DNA of 38,698 bases from Parcubacteria group bacterium (GCA_013204395.1 JABMNZ010000022.1:1-38698); one strand, 5' to 3'. Counted from the first letter of the stretch, positions 7,334 to 14,446 are shown. Notes: a model not told the origin generated them from the letters alone. Translations and numbers: made by a program.

Positions 7334-8182
7334 ATGGCAATGCTTCTAGACGGAAAAGCGCAGGCACTGCGCATCCGGGACAAAATTAAAAACCGCGTTG
7401 GGGCACTATCAACACAGCCTGGACTGGCTGTCATTTTAGTTGGAGACGACCCTGCATCACATACCTATGTCGCTCTCAAGCAGGACGCCTGCGAAGAAGC
7501 TGGCATCTATTTTGAAAAATTTCTCTACAGTGCCGAGGTTGAAGAAGGTGAAATTATTAAAAAAGTCCGTGAGCTAAATACGCGGAAGGACATCCATGGC
7601 ATCCTTGTGCAGCTTCCCCTTCCAAACCAAGACGCAAACAATGTAATCCCTGAGATAGACCCGTTAAAAGACGTCGATGGTTTTCACAAGGAAAACTTGG
7701 AGCGATTGCGTCGCGGTGAGCCAGCTATCGCCTCTGCTGTGGCTCTGGGAGTGATGAAGTTAATTTCTACAGCTCTTGAGCACTACCCTAAGGGGGTAAA
7801 TAGAACTGCCGTTATCGTCGCTTCAGTTCTCTTTTCTGAACCAATTGAAATCCTTCTTAAGGAGCACAACCTTCCCACAACCGTGATCCAAGCTGAGAGT
7901 GACAACCTTGCGGAGGTAACCAAAAGCGCTGACATACTTATCGTCGCTGAAGGGATACCAGGCTTGATAACGGGCGACATGGTAAAGCCGGGCGCTATCG
8001 TTATTGATGTTGGAACCACTCGTGTTGACGGCAAGCTCATGGGTGACGTGGAAGAGGCTTCTGTTGAAAAAATTGCCGGAGCCCTCACACCTGTTCCAGG
8101 TGGTGTCGGACCAATGACCGTTGCCATGCTCCTTGTGAACATCCTCAAGGCCTACGGATTCCAATTAAGAATTGACAAATAG
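7334..8182 (+). CDS. folD: Bifunctional methylene-THF dehydrogenase/cyclohydrolase
   Basis: FolD oxidises 5,10-methylene-THF and hydrolyses the methenyl form to 10-formyl-THF. Typical segments are VGDDPASHTYVALKQ (folate site, with the family Y-x-x-x-K catalytic pair), GILVQLPLP, DPLKDVDGFH, and the C-terminal PVPGGVGPMTVAMLL. The segment after the DVDGFH motif that normally reads G-R-S-x-x-V-G-x-P reads VASVLFSEPIEILL here, so the NAD(P)-binding site is divergent. At 282 residues the length is normal. A second ATG two codons in is an alternative start. No SD is present and the leader is nearly absent. Confidence 0.95.
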   Translation: MAMLLDGKAQALRIRDKIKNRVGALSTQPGLAVILVGDDPASHTYVALKQDACEEAGIYFEKFLYSAEVEEGEIIKKVRELNTRKDIHGILVQLPLPNQDANNVIPEIDPLKDVDGFHKENLERLRRGEPAIASAVALGVMKLISTALEHYPKGVNRTAVIVASVLFSEPIEILLKEHNLPTTVIQAESDNLAEVTKSADILIVAEGIPGLITGDMVKPGAIVIDVGTTRVDGKLMGDVEEASVEKIAGALTPVPGGVGPMTVAMLLVNILKAYGFQLRIDK

Positions 8183-8200
8183 CTGATTTCCATGTAGCTT
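8172..8200 (+). promoter_or_regulatory. Promoter overlapping the folD stop codon
   Basis: TTGACA (8172-8177) lies in the last folD codons, 2 nt before the stop triplet (8180-8182). TAGCTT (8195-8200) follows after 17 nt. It serves the 8254-8583 gene. Confidence 0.8.
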
Positions 8201-8246
8201 AGCCGGTCTGTGAGCGTAGGGTTCATGGTCCGACAAAGCCACATGG
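8190..8246. repeat. Interrupted inverted repeat around the 8254 gene leader
   Basis: CCATGT-A-GCTT (8190-8200) is the inverse of AAGC-C-ACATGG (8236-8246), 10 of 11 positions matching, with a 35-nt spacer. One arm covers the -10 box and the other touches the SD. It could be an operator, or a fold of read-through folD mRNA that hides the SD. Confidence 0.4.
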
Positions 8247-8253
8247 AGGGGTA

Positions 8254-8583
8254 ATGATCGCACTGAAAGATGGCAACGGGAACAGGTACGACGGAAGCGT
8301 TGTGCTAGAGGACGGAGAACGAGCACTGCTCGTAAAGCTCAGGTTCGGCAACGAGCCCGCCGGCACCCTTCGGTTGGATCAGGCCAATGTGGAAGAGGCT
8401 CTCTCGAGCCTGGAAGCCTGGTGTGGATACCACTCGCTCAATGAGGCCAGTGTGGCAGCTTTGTGCAGCACGGTCCGCATCGAGTTCACGCAACTCGAGC
8501 GACACCGCACCCATGGACCGGACGCCAGCCTGGACTGGGCCGGCAGCCGTAGTGACCGTCAGGTCCCAAGCTCCATCGCCTGA
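8254..8583 (+). CDS. Unknown small protein
   Basis: The 109-residue acidic protein is not recognised. The first 75 residues have well-formed alternating hydrophobic patterning (LKDGNGNRYDGSVVLEDGE, then VEEALSSLEAWCG), and the last 30 look disordered. The start is fixed by the SD GGAGGGG just upstream of ATG. It has its own TTGACA promoter and terminator and a G/C-ending codon preference, so it is a real expressed gene of the orphan class despite its size. No membrane segment or signal peptide is visible. Confidence 0.6.
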   Translation: MIALKDGNGNRYDGSVVLEDGERALLVKLRFGNEPAGTLRLDQANVEEALSSLEAWCGYHSLNEASVAALCSTVRIEFTQLERHRTHGPDASLDWAGSRSDRQVPSSIA

Positions 8584-8607
8584 GTCTCCCACAAGGACGG
8601 CTCAACC

Positions 8608-8633
8608 CCCGCATACGACATGCGGGTTTTCTT
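8608..8633 (+). terminator. Terminator of the 8254 gene
   Basis: CCCGCAT (8608-8614) pairs with ATGCGGG (8620-8626), loop ACGAC, then TTTTCTTAT. Confidence 0.9.
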
Positions 8634-8683
8634 ATATAAAAAATCCACCCCTCTCTCAAAAAACACTCAAAAAAAGCCCGTGG

Positions 8684-8704
8684 GTCGGAAGCTTAGCTTC
8701 CGAC
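8684..8704. repeat. Perfect 9-bp palindromic hairpin between two terminators
   Basis: GTCGGAAGC (8684-8692), TTA loop, GCTTCCGAC (8696-8704). It lies between convergent terminators and is not directly followed by a T run, so it is not itself a standard terminator. It could be a small dispersed palindrome or a transcript-end stabiliser. Confidence 0.6.
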
Positions 8705-8710
8705 AAATAA

Positions 8711-8741
8711 GAAAAAATCCGCTCACCTTGTTAGGTGGCGG
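8711..8741 (-). terminator. HAD gene terminator containing the stop codon in its loop
   Basis: On the minus strand CCGCCACC (8741-8734) pairs with GGTG-A-GCGG (8727-8719, one bulged A), followed by ATTTTTTC. The TAA stop codon of the HAD gene (8731-8733) is in the 6-nt loop. Confidence 0.8.
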
Positions 8742-9624
8742 AACGTCCCTCTCGGTAGAAGGGCAGAATCTGGGAGACCTCGATCAGGACGCGTGCCTGA
8801 GGATGTCCATCCAGGTACTTGATCTCGTAGTCCGGAGTGGCTGGATTGCGGAGCAGTCCAAATTGGGCCCCTCGTGCCATTGGGCAAGCCCCATCAAGCT
8901 CGAAGATGTCGCCGACCACCGTCAGGTCTGGCCATTTACAACCCAAGGGTCCCATGAGCTCAAGAAGAGCCCGCTCGTAGTGAGGACGCAGGCAGTAGAC
9001 CATCCGATCCGGAACAAGACCTATGAGTTCCAAGCGGGACTTGGACGGATCGTCCAGATGATCCAAGGCGACGTACTTCTTGGCGTTGCCGAGCACGCGT
9101 GGGATCCACCAGTTGAGAAAGGCACCGCCGGTCTCCGGTCCGCAGTCGTCGGCCAGATCCATCGCCAGCTTGCGCAGCTTGCTGATCACCGCGTCCGTGT
9201 GGGAGTTGGTGATGATGAAGGCATCGTCTGCAGCCAAGAACAAAGCATGAAGCAGTTCCATGGCCCCCGGGCGGAAACACGTGCCAGAGAGACGGTAGTT
9301 GTTCTTGTACAGAAGACCTGTCAGCAGGTTCTGCTGCGTGCGCGGATCCATGCGACAACCCGTCTCTTCCAAGATCATGGTTGCGATGGGCTTGATCCGC
9401 AGATACGGATCAACGGAGGCTGGCGCCACAGGCAGGCCGTCCATCATCCACGCGTACTTGTGCGGCTCAGCCAGGATCCGGGCTTCAAACTCAGCGTGCA
9501 TCTGCACGATCTCAGCAAGGGGCCTTCCAGTGAGTGTGGCCAGATCATCTAGAAACCCTGCTGTGAAGGGCTTCCCCTCTTCCTCGGCGTCCGTGAGGGT
9601 TCCGTCAAAGTCGAGTATTAGCAC
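8731..9624 (-). CDS. HAD-superfamily hydrolase
   Basis: The 297-residue protein has the HAD signature DFDGT at residues 5-9 (nucleophile Asp5, acid/base Asp7), a motif-II Ser/Thr in IITNS at 137-141, a basic helix after it, and motif IV in VVGDIFELD (Asp239, Asp244). A helical cap lies between residues 15 and 120. The substrate cannot be read from sequence; HAD phosphatases are the commonest fit. The start is GTG (9622-9624) with AAGGAG upstream. It is a monocistronic orphan-class gene with its own promoter, and its terminator overlaps the stop codon. The long plus-strand ORF across it is a shadow. Confidence 0.85.
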   Translation of the reverse strand: MLILDFDGTLTDAEEEGKPFTAGFLDDLATLTGRPLAEIVQMHAEFEARILAEPHKYAWMMDGLPVAPASVDPYLRIKPIATMILEETGCRMDPRTQQNLLTGLLYKNNYRLSGTCFRPGAMELLHALFLAADDAFIITNSHTDAVISKLRKLAMDLADDCGPETGGAFLNWWIPRVLGNAKKYVALDHLDDPSKSRLELIGLVPDRMVYCLRPHYERALLELMGPLGCKWPDLTVVGDIFELDGACPMARGAQFGLLRNPATPDYEIKYLDGHPQARVLIEVSQILPFYREGRSAT

Positions 9625-9658
9625 AGCTTCTCCTTCTCTTTGAATGGTGAGCGCGGTG

Positions 9659-9687
9659 ATAATAGCTCATGAACTAAAACAAAACAA
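9659..9687 (-). promoter_or_regulatory. HAD gene promoter
   Basis: TTGTTT (9682-9687) and TATTAT (9659-9664) with a 17-nt spacer on the minus strand. The -35 box is made of the T run of the terminator that ends the upstream membrane-protein operon. Confidence 0.65.
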
Positions 9688-9706
9688 CCCTTTGATTTGG
9701 GCTGTT
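9676..9706 (-). terminator. Terminator of the permease/membrane-protein operon
   Basis: On the minus strand AACAGCCC pairs with GGGTTGTT (one G-T pair), followed by TTGTTTTAG. The tail overlaps the -35 of the HAD gene. Confidence 0.75.
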
Positions 9707-9719
9707 TTTTTCAGTGATT

Positions 9720-10106
9720 TTAGGCTAAGTAACTTTTGTGTGCAGCTGTTCCCCCAACAATTATGGCAATAAGATTCATCCATTGTCCATTGACGGCATC
9801 GAGTGTGAAAACACCCTGCCATGGGTATCCATAGACAGGCTCGATCAAAAGTGCCGACAATAGAAATATCATTAACATCCACCCAAAAGCTGTCACAAAT
9901 CTCGCTGGCCAATCATTGCGCGCCTTTCTAAAATACAGGTAGCCCATAATGAGAAGCCACAGCGGTGTCATGATCTGTGCTACCAGGAACAACCATCCAG
10001 ATCCAAAGACTTCATACGATGTGGATACCAATAAGGCTGATGGGTACCATGGAATGAAAAACAGGAAAAAGAAGATGAACCAACGTTTTGTAATATAACC
10101 CTCCAT
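9720..10106 (-). CDS. Small polytopic membrane protein
   Basis: The 128-residue protein has about four hydrophobic segments, roughly residues 8-29, 38-59, 68-88 and 107-124, and no recognisable family motif. It begins 6 nt after the permease stop codon, so it is co-transcribed with that gene. GGAGG occurs just inside the coding region rather than upstream, so the start at 10106 is accepted without SD support. Its role may be linked to the permease, but only the operon suggests that. Confidence 0.65.
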   Translation of the reverse strand: MEGYITKRWFIFFFLFFIPWYPSALLVSTSYEVFGSGWLFLVAQIMTPLWLLIMGYLYFRKARNDWPARFVTAFGWMLMIFLLSALLIEPVYGYPWQGVFTLDAVNGQWMNLIAIIVGGTAAHKSYLA

Positions 10107-10112
10107 ATGAAT

Positions 10113-11264
10113 TTATTTTATCAACACCCGCGCCAACTGCAAAATGACACCAGTGGAAAATAGAAGAATAAGGACCCAGGTCAGTGGCTCTGGGAAGTTG
10201 ATGCAGTGATGCTTTCTGCACAAAGGACCTCGCCGCATATTCCAGTAGCTTAGGGCAATCAAAATCGACAACATGCCACCGAATACCCCTCCCACAAAAC
10301 CAATAATACTAATGAACTCCCTCACGCCAGCTGTATAAAGCAAAATGGGGACAAAACACACAAGCGCCCACGCCACCTTATGAGGCATTGTGAAATCAAA
10401 TTTGAACGTGTTCAATAGCTCAATTCCAAGAACCATGTAGATAGAAATAATGGTTACGGCGCCAAGCAGAGTTGCTAGTACGCCGAATGAGCCACCCAGA
10501 ACTCCAATAAGACCCTCGAATGCCGTTTGTGTGGTCCCTGGGCCTGTCACACCAACAACAACCATAGCAAACAAAGCATATAGACTGAGAATGATAGTCA
10601 TGCCCGTTATGAGAACTGGGGCCATCTCGCGCTTATGTTTTTTTCCAAGAACATCTTTTATCTCAGGAATAATTCCTACACCAGCCGCAGAGAACAATAT
10701 GACTCCATAAGGCAAGAAAGCTTTTGAAAAGTCGACAGAGAAATAATGGGACACATCAACATGAGGAACACTCATGAGAATAATGAACAAGAAAAGAAAC
10801 AAGAGAACAGCCACGACGACGATTTCAATTCGAGAAGCAAATCTGAGACCGCCGTAAATCATCAGACACACAAAAAAAGCTACTATGTACGAGTAGACAA
10901 ACTGAGCACCGCCAAACACGGGTGAAAGTAACAAAAATAAAAACTCGCCCCCAACGACCATATAGGCAAGCATGGCCCCCCAAATTCCTAGCCCCATAGC
11001 CATCAGCGCCACCCATTTCCAGGGTCTACCCACATGAATCTCAACAAGTGAGACAAGTCGGTGTTTACCAGGAGTTTGAACGGAGACCTCACCTAGCATC
11101 AATTGCAAGATTAATAAAAAACCGCCGAGCACTAATAACTCAAGCAGTCCGAGCCCAACTCCGCTTTGAGCAAAGGCATATGGGAGACCAAAAACCCCCA
11201 CCCCTATGATGGCCCCGATCATCATGCCAACGGCACGGAGAAAATTCACATTTGGATGAACCAT
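10113..11264 (-). CDS. Amino-acid permease, APC superfamily (aromatic/hydroxy amino acid-like)
   Basis: The protein has about 383 residues and 11 predicted membrane helices. The first helix contains GAIIGVGVFGLPYAF, the unwound-helix signature of APC/HAAAP transporters such as the Tyr, Trp and Ser permeases. A cytoplasmic KDVLGKKHKRE loop follows the fifth or sixth helix. The substrate cannot be assigned; import of an amino acid suits a host-dependent organism with reduced biosynthesis. ATG 11262-11264 is chosen because an extended -10 promoter (11286-11294) lies between it and the upstream in-frame start at 11321, and because the extra 19 residues do not look like this family. It is divergent from dnaB. 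Confidence 0.8.
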   Translation of the reverse strand: MVHPNVNFLRAVGMMIGAIIGVGVFGLPYAFAQSGVGLGLLELLVLGGFLLILQLMLGEVSVQTPGKHRLVSLVEIHVGRPWKWVALMAMGLGIWGAMLAYMVVGGEFLFLLLSPVFGGAQFVYSYIVAFFVCLMIYGGLRFASRIEIVVVAVLLFLFLFIILMSVPHVDVSHYFSVDFSKAFLPYGVILFSAAGVGIIPEIKDVLGKKHKREMAPVLITGMTIILSLYALFAMVVVGVTGPGTTQTAFEGLIGVLGGSFGVLATLLGAVTIISIYMVLGIELLNTFKFDFTMPHKVAWALVCFVPILLYTAGVREFISIIGFVGGVFGGMLSILIALSYWNMRRGPLCRKHHCINFPEPLTWVLILLFSTGVILQLARVLIK

Positions 11265-11285
11265 GTGTCCACAGTTTACACTCAA

Positions 11286-11294
11286 ATTATAACA
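11286..11294 (-). promoter_or_regulatory. Extended -10 promoter of the permease
   Basis: TGTTATAAT on the minus strand is a perfect extended -10 (TGnTATAAT). No clear -35 is visible. The leader would be about 15 nt. Confidence 0.7.
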
Positions 11295-11304
11295 CAAACA
11301 TGGG

Positions 11305-11332
11305 TTGCTCCCCCACACCATAGTGCTAAGAT
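11305..11332 (+). promoter_or_regulatory. dnaB operon promoter, near-leaderless
   Basis: TTGCTC (11305-11310), 16-nt spacer, TAAGAT (11327-11332) preceded by TGC (extended -10). The ATG is 9 nt past the -10, so the leader is only 2-3 nt. Confidence 0.7.
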
Positions 11333-11341
11333 GCCCTCGCT

Positions 11342-12856
11342 ATGGCAAAACAACGCATCCCCCCTCAGAACCTTGAAGCTGAACAATCATTGATTGGGAG
11401 CTTAGTGATAGATAAAGATGCTGTTGTAAAAGTTGCCGATAGAGTCCGACCCGAGGACTTTTATCGTGAGTCACACGAAAAAATCTACGAAGCAATTATT
11501 CAGCTGTTTGAACGTCATGACCCAATTGATATACTTTCACTTGGGAACAGGCTTGAGGAGCAGGGTTTATTGCAGAGGGTCGGTGGCCGCGCCTACCTTG
11601 TTGAACTTTCAAACGTCGTACCAACAAGTGCCCATGTCGTTCACTACGCGGAGATCGTCCAAAAGAAAGCCACCTTACGACGTCTCCTACAAGCCGCCAC
11701 AGACATCACTTCCATCGGATACAACGAGGACGAAGATGTTGACATAGCCCTAGATGCAGCTGAGCGATCACTCTTCAGTGTTTCAGAAAAATTTAACAAG
11801 AACACGTTCGTTCACATCCGCAGTGTTCTTCATGACGCCTTCGATCGCATTGACGAACTTCACCGTGACAAAGGAAAATTGCGGGGTGTAGCTACTGGCT
11901 TTAAGGAGCTAGATAATCTCCTGGCGGGTTTTCAAAAATCAGACCTTATTATTTTGGGAGCCAGACCTTCTATGGGGAAAACTTCCCTTGCCTTGGATAT
12001 CGCCAGACAAGTCGCCGTAGGAACAAAACTGCCCGTCGCCTTCTTTTCCCTAGAGATGAGCAAAGAACAACTTGTTGATCGTATGATCTGCGCTCAAGCA
12101 GACGTAGACCTTTGGAAACTACGTACCGGAAGACTCTCAGATCGAGATGATGATTTCCCCCGTATTGGGCACGCTCTTGGAGAACTATCAGAAGCACCTA
12201 TCTTTATAGATGACTCAGCCACCCTAAACATCATGCAACTGCGCACAAAAGCCAGACGCATGAAAACAGAACATGGCCTAGGGCTCATAATGGTTGACTA
12301 TCTGCAGCTAATGGAGGGGCGATCCAATAAAGGATCTGATAATCGTGTGCAAGAAGTATCGGAAATTTCACGTGGTCTCAAACAAATTGCCAAGGAACTT
12401 GATGTGCCAGTCCTGGCACTTGCCCAGCTCTCACGTGCCGTTGAGTCAATCAAGCCATCAATCCCACGACTCTCTCACTTGCGCGACTCTGGATCTATCG
12501 AGCAGGACGCAGACGTGGTGATGTTCATCTATCGAAAAGCGGCTGATAAAAACTATCGCCCTGAGGATGTCCCTCCAGAAGAACAAAACATTGCAGAGAT
12601 CCACATTGCAAAGCACAGAAACGGTCCAACTGGCATGATGCGGCTCTTCTTTGAAAAGAAACGTGCCTCATTCAAAAACCTTGGTGTCCAAGGTGGAATA
12701 TCAAGCCTTCCACCAGCGAGCGATGATCGATCGGCTGGGTTTGCTCCGTTGGCAATAGCTCAGCCACCACAACAAATGGCTCCCCCACCCCTTGATCCAA
12801 ATCCAGGGACGATAACTCCTGACATTGAGCCACCACCCTTAGGTGAGGTAAACTAG
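11342..12856 (+). CDS. dnaB: Replicative DNA helicase
   Basis: DnaB is the hexameric 5'-3' helicase of the replication fork. The N-terminal primase-interacting domain covers residues 1-110 (PPQNLEAEQSLIGSLV), a linker follows, and the RecA-like ATPase has Walker A GARPSMGKTS, Walker B LIMVDYLQLM, and the SRAVES...LRDSGSIEQDAD segment. There is no intein, which some dnaB genes carry at the P-loop. The C-terminal 60 residues form a proline-rich, presumably disordered tail. It leads dnaB-ybaB-recR and has no SD. Confidence 0.97.
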   Translation: MAKQRIPPQNLEAEQSLIGSLVIDKDAVVKVADRVRPEDFYRESHEKIYEAIIQLFERHDPIDILSLGNRLEEQGLLQRVGGRAYLVELSNVVPTSAHVVHYAEIVQKKATLRRLLQAATDITSIGYNEDEDVDIALDAAERSLFSVSEKFNKNTFVHIRSVLHDAFDRIDELHRDKGKLRGVATGFKELDNLLAGFQKSDLIILGARPSMGKTSLALDIARQVAVGTKLPVAFFSLEMSKEQLVDRMICAQADVDLWKLRTGRLSDRDDDFPRIGHALGELSEAPIFIDDSATLNIMQLRTKARRMKTEHGLGLIMVDYLQLMEGRSNKGSDNRVQEVSEISRGLKQIAKELDVPVLALAQLSRAVESIKPSIPRLSHLRDSGSIEQDADVVMFIYRKAADKNYRPEDVPPEEQNIAEIHIAKHRNGPTGMMRLFFEKKRASFKNLGVQGGISSLPPASDDRSAGFAPLAIAQPPQQMAPPPLDPNPGTITPDIEPPPLGEVN

Positions 12857-12862
12857 ACTCCT

Positions 12863-13165
12863 ATGTTCAACAAACTCAAACACATCAAAGACATGAAGAA
12901 GCAGGGTAAGCAAATGCAAAACGAGCTTGCCACCATTGTGAACGAAGGCTCAGCTGCTTGGGGTAAAGTAAAGATTGTGGTGAATGGCAATCGAGAGATC
13001 TGTGACGTCACCATCGATCAGTCCATGATGGAAGACAAAACAAAACTAGAGGAAGCTGTCAAAGAAGCCTTTAAGGATGCCACGGGCATGAAGTTTCAGA
13101 TGAAGCTCGCCAAGAAGATGCAAGAGATGGGCGGCCTGGACATGCTCAAGAATATGGGAGGTTAA
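12863..13165 (+). CDS. ybaB: Nucleoid-associated protein, YbaB/EbfC family
   Basis: This 100-residue protein has the YbaB pattern: an N-terminal helix rich in K/Q/M (KLKHIKDMKKQGKQMQNEL), a beta core (KVKIVVNGNREICDVTID), and a C-terminal amphipathic helix. Family members dimerise and bind DNA, and are classically encoded next to recR, as here. It starts 6 nt after the dnaB stop without an SD, and ends 2 nt before recR. Confidence 0.9.
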   Translation: MFNKLKHIKDMKKQGKQMQNELATIVNEGSAAWGKVKIVVNGNREICDVTIDQSMMEDKTKLEEAVKEAFKDATGMKFQMKLAKKMQEMGGLDMLKNMGG

Positions 13166-13167
13166 TC

Positions 13168-13773
13168 ATGAGACGTTTTCCAGAACCAATTACAAATTTA
13201 GTCGCAACGTTTTCGCGACTACCTGGCGTGGGGCCCAAGACGGCCCTACGTTATGTTTATTACCTTCTAAAACAACCGTCGCATGATCTTGAAGTAATGG
13301 CGCGCGCGCTCACCCAACTCGGAGAGCGCATAGGAACCTGCCCCCGATGTTTTACCTACACAGAACTTGAGACCTGTTTCATCTGCCAAGACCCAAAGCG
13401 AGATCCGTCTATCCTGTGCGTGGTAGAAGAGTCACGAGATATCTCAACCATTGAGGCAACAGGGCAATACCACGGCTTTTATCACGTACTGGGTGGAAGC
13501 CTGAACCCCATAGAGGGAATGACCCCAGACGTGATTCGCTACAGAGAATTGGAAGAGCGCCTTAAGGCAGAAGAAGGAATCAAAGAAATCATATTAGCTC
13601 TCTCCCCCACCAACTATGGAGAAACCACGATCATGTTTTTGCAAAAACAACTGGCTCCTCTTGGTCGATCATTCAGCCGGCTAGCCCGCGGTCTGCCGCT
13701 AGGAGCCACACTAGAATTCGCAGATGAGATAACCCTTGGCGAAGCACTTAGTCAAAGACGTTCAATCCAGTAA
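13168..13773 (+). CDS. recR: Recombination mediator RecR
   Basis: RecR acts with RecO (and RecF) to load RecA on gapped DNA. It shows the N-terminal helix-hairpin-helix (LPGVGPKTALRYVYYLL), a four-cysteine zinc finger (Cys58, 61, 70, 73), and a Toprim domain (CVVEESRDISTIEATGQYHGFYHVLGG). The usual NPTxEGExT motif reads SPTNYGETT. Length 201 is normal. GGGAGG precedes the ATG by 7 nt, inside the end of ybaB. Its terminator is formed by one copy of the palindromic repeat that brackets the PaaX/Cas2-like gene. Confidence 0.95.
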   Translation: MRRFPEPITNLVATFSRLPGVGPKTALRYVYYLLKQPSHDLEVMARALTQLGERIGTCPRCFTYTELETCFICQDPKRDPSILCVVEESRDISTIEATGQYHGFYHVLGGSLNPIEGMTPDVIRYRELEERLKAEEGIKEIILALSPTNYGETTIMFLQKQLAPLGRSFSRLARGLPLGATLEFADEITLGEALSQRRSIQ

Positions 13774-13788
13774 AATTACAATCACATA

Positions 13789-13834
13789 AATGAACGTAGC
13801 TATCCCACCTGGGATTATTACGTTCATTTTTTTT
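13789..13834 (+). terminator. recR terminator formed by repeat copy 1
   Basis: A long hairpin (10-bp outer stem, 3-nt internal loops, 6-bp inner stem) is followed by eight or more T residues on the plus strand. The hairpin is the left 36-bp palindromic repeat plus an extra AA/TT pair on each side. Confidence 0.85.
13791..13826. repeat. 36-bp palindromic repeat, copy 1
   Basis: Arms TGAACGTA and TACGTTCA, then 3-nt internal segments (GCT, TAT), inner arms ATCCCA and TGGGAT, and a 2-nt centre. The pairing of the arms is perfect. The stop codon of the PaaX/Cas2-like gene is its last three bases (13824-13826, TGA on the minus strand). It shares the exact 17-mer TGGGATTATTACGTTCA with copy 2. Confidence 0.9.
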
Positions 13835-14363
13835 CTACAATAAATACCTTTACCCACTCTTCTATACCAAGCAACTTGACCATGGCTCTCATATCGTTGA
13901 TAACAGTATATTTCGTTGAGTATAAGCTGTCGTGCACTCTGGTAAAATCAAAGATGCGAATAAGTGACCTCCAACGACCTCTGATCTTTGCTCCTTCTGG
14001 AATGTCAAAAGAGATCATGCAAACTTTTCCATCTTCAATTTCTTCCGTGCACTGAATTATCCTCTGTTTTAATGCTGCAACCAAAGCATTGGAAGAGAGG
14101 GAGATGATAACCTTATCTCCTTTTCGACAATCATTAACCCACTTCTTTCGACGAAGATCCCTAAGTGCCCGTCTCTTATCTTTCTCCTGCCCATACAGCT
14201 CCTGCCACAATTCCCACTCAGCTTGAAACTCAACATTCTGTCTGGGACCACAATAGGCTGGCAATCGAAGCAATTCATCCAAGAAGCTTACTTCTTCCAG
14301 CAAATCACACAGCACGTCACCCTGGATCGTTAACCCCTTCTTTCTTCTCTTTGTTCTGGACAT
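13824..14363 (-). CDS. PaaX/Cas2-like protein: winged helix plus Cas2-fold domain
   Basis: The 179-residue protein has a basic N-terminus (SRTKRRKKG), a helical region to about residue 60, a winged-helix-like segment (RRALRDLRRKKWVN, then KVIISLSSNALVAALKQRI, 64-102), and a ferredoxin-like Cas2/PaaX_M domain from 111 to 177. The latter starts KVCMISFDIPEGAKIRGRWR with Asp120 at the end of strand 1, where Cas2 nucleases have their catalytic Asp, and continues with the F-x-R-V-H-D-S-L-Y-S-T segment. Such proteins are common in this group of bacteria without any CRISPR array, and none is present here. The start codon and stop codon both lie inside copies of one palindromic repeat. Possible roles are an autoregulated repressor or the DNA-acting protein of a mobile unit. 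Confidence 0.7.
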   Translation of the reverse strand: MSRTKRRKKGLTIQGDVLCDLLEEVSFLDELLRLPAYCGPRQNVEFQAEWELWQELYGQEKDKRRALRDLRRKKWVNDCRKGDKVIISLSSNALVAALKQRIIQCTEEIEDGKVCMISFDIPEGAKIRGRWRSLIRIFDFTRVHDSLYSTKYTVINDMRAMVKLLGIEEWVKVFIVEKK

Positions 14364-14392
14364 ATAAATACCAGGTGGGATTATTACGTTCA
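14357..14392. repeat. 36-bp palindromic repeat, copy 2
   Basis: Same architecture and spacing (8-3-6-2-6-3-8) as copy 1. The right half is identical to copy 1 over 17 nt, while the left half is decayed: arms TGGACATA and ATACCA. The start codon of the PaaX/Cas2-like gene (14361-14363) lies within the left arm, and a TAATAAT box in the right half may be its -10. Confidence 0.85.
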
Positions 14393-14411
14393 GGTAAGAG
14401 AGGGCCTGAAC

Positions 14412-14446
14412 AAAAATAACCCTCCGAAATTATCGGGGGTTATTTA
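14412..14446 (-). terminator. Terminator with no assigned gene
   Basis: AATAACCCTCCGA pairs with TCGGGGGTTATT around a short AT loop. The better T tail (TTATTTTTGTTC) is on the minus strand. The minus-strand sequence to its right holds no gene until 14623, whose own terminator precedes this one. Confidence 0.7.

Larger units (their letters stand above)
13791..14392 (-). mobile_element. Candidate mobile unit: PaaX/Cas2-like ORF bracketed by palindromic direct repeats
   Basis: Two 36-bp palindromic elements in the same orientation sit exactly at the stop codon (13791-13826) and the start codon (14357-14392) of one gene, making a 602-bp unit. I see no target-site duplication: the outer flanks differ. 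No known transposase motif (DDE, HUH, serine or tyrosine recombinase) is in the ORF. The layout recalls IS200/IS605 elements with end hairpins, but mobility is an inference. An alternative is that the repeats are operators for the encoded regulator. Confidence 0.4.

Noticed and set aside
8684-8704. The perfect palindrome as terminator of the HAD gene
   Set aside because: The hairpin overlapping the stop codon (8711-8741) already has a direct T tail; this palindrome is not followed directly by Ts on either strand.
8620-9552. Plus-strand ORF of 310 codons opposite the HAD gene
   Set aside because: It is the shadow of a gene with clear HAD motifs; the ORF has no SD, no promoter of its own and no recognisable domain.
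11342-12856. Intein in dnaB
   Set aside because: The P-loop region is continuous and the protein has normal length for a DnaB with a short tail.
13789-13834. Copy 1 of the palindrome as only an ordinary recR terminator
   Set aside because: It does act as a terminator, but a 17-nt exact match in the same orientation at the other end of the neighbouring gene is not expected of an ordinary terminator.
13824-14363. Part of a CRISPR-Cas adaptation module
   Set aside because: Despite the Cas2 fold there is no CRISPR array, Cas1 or effector in the window, and the added winged-helix region fits PaaX-like proteins.
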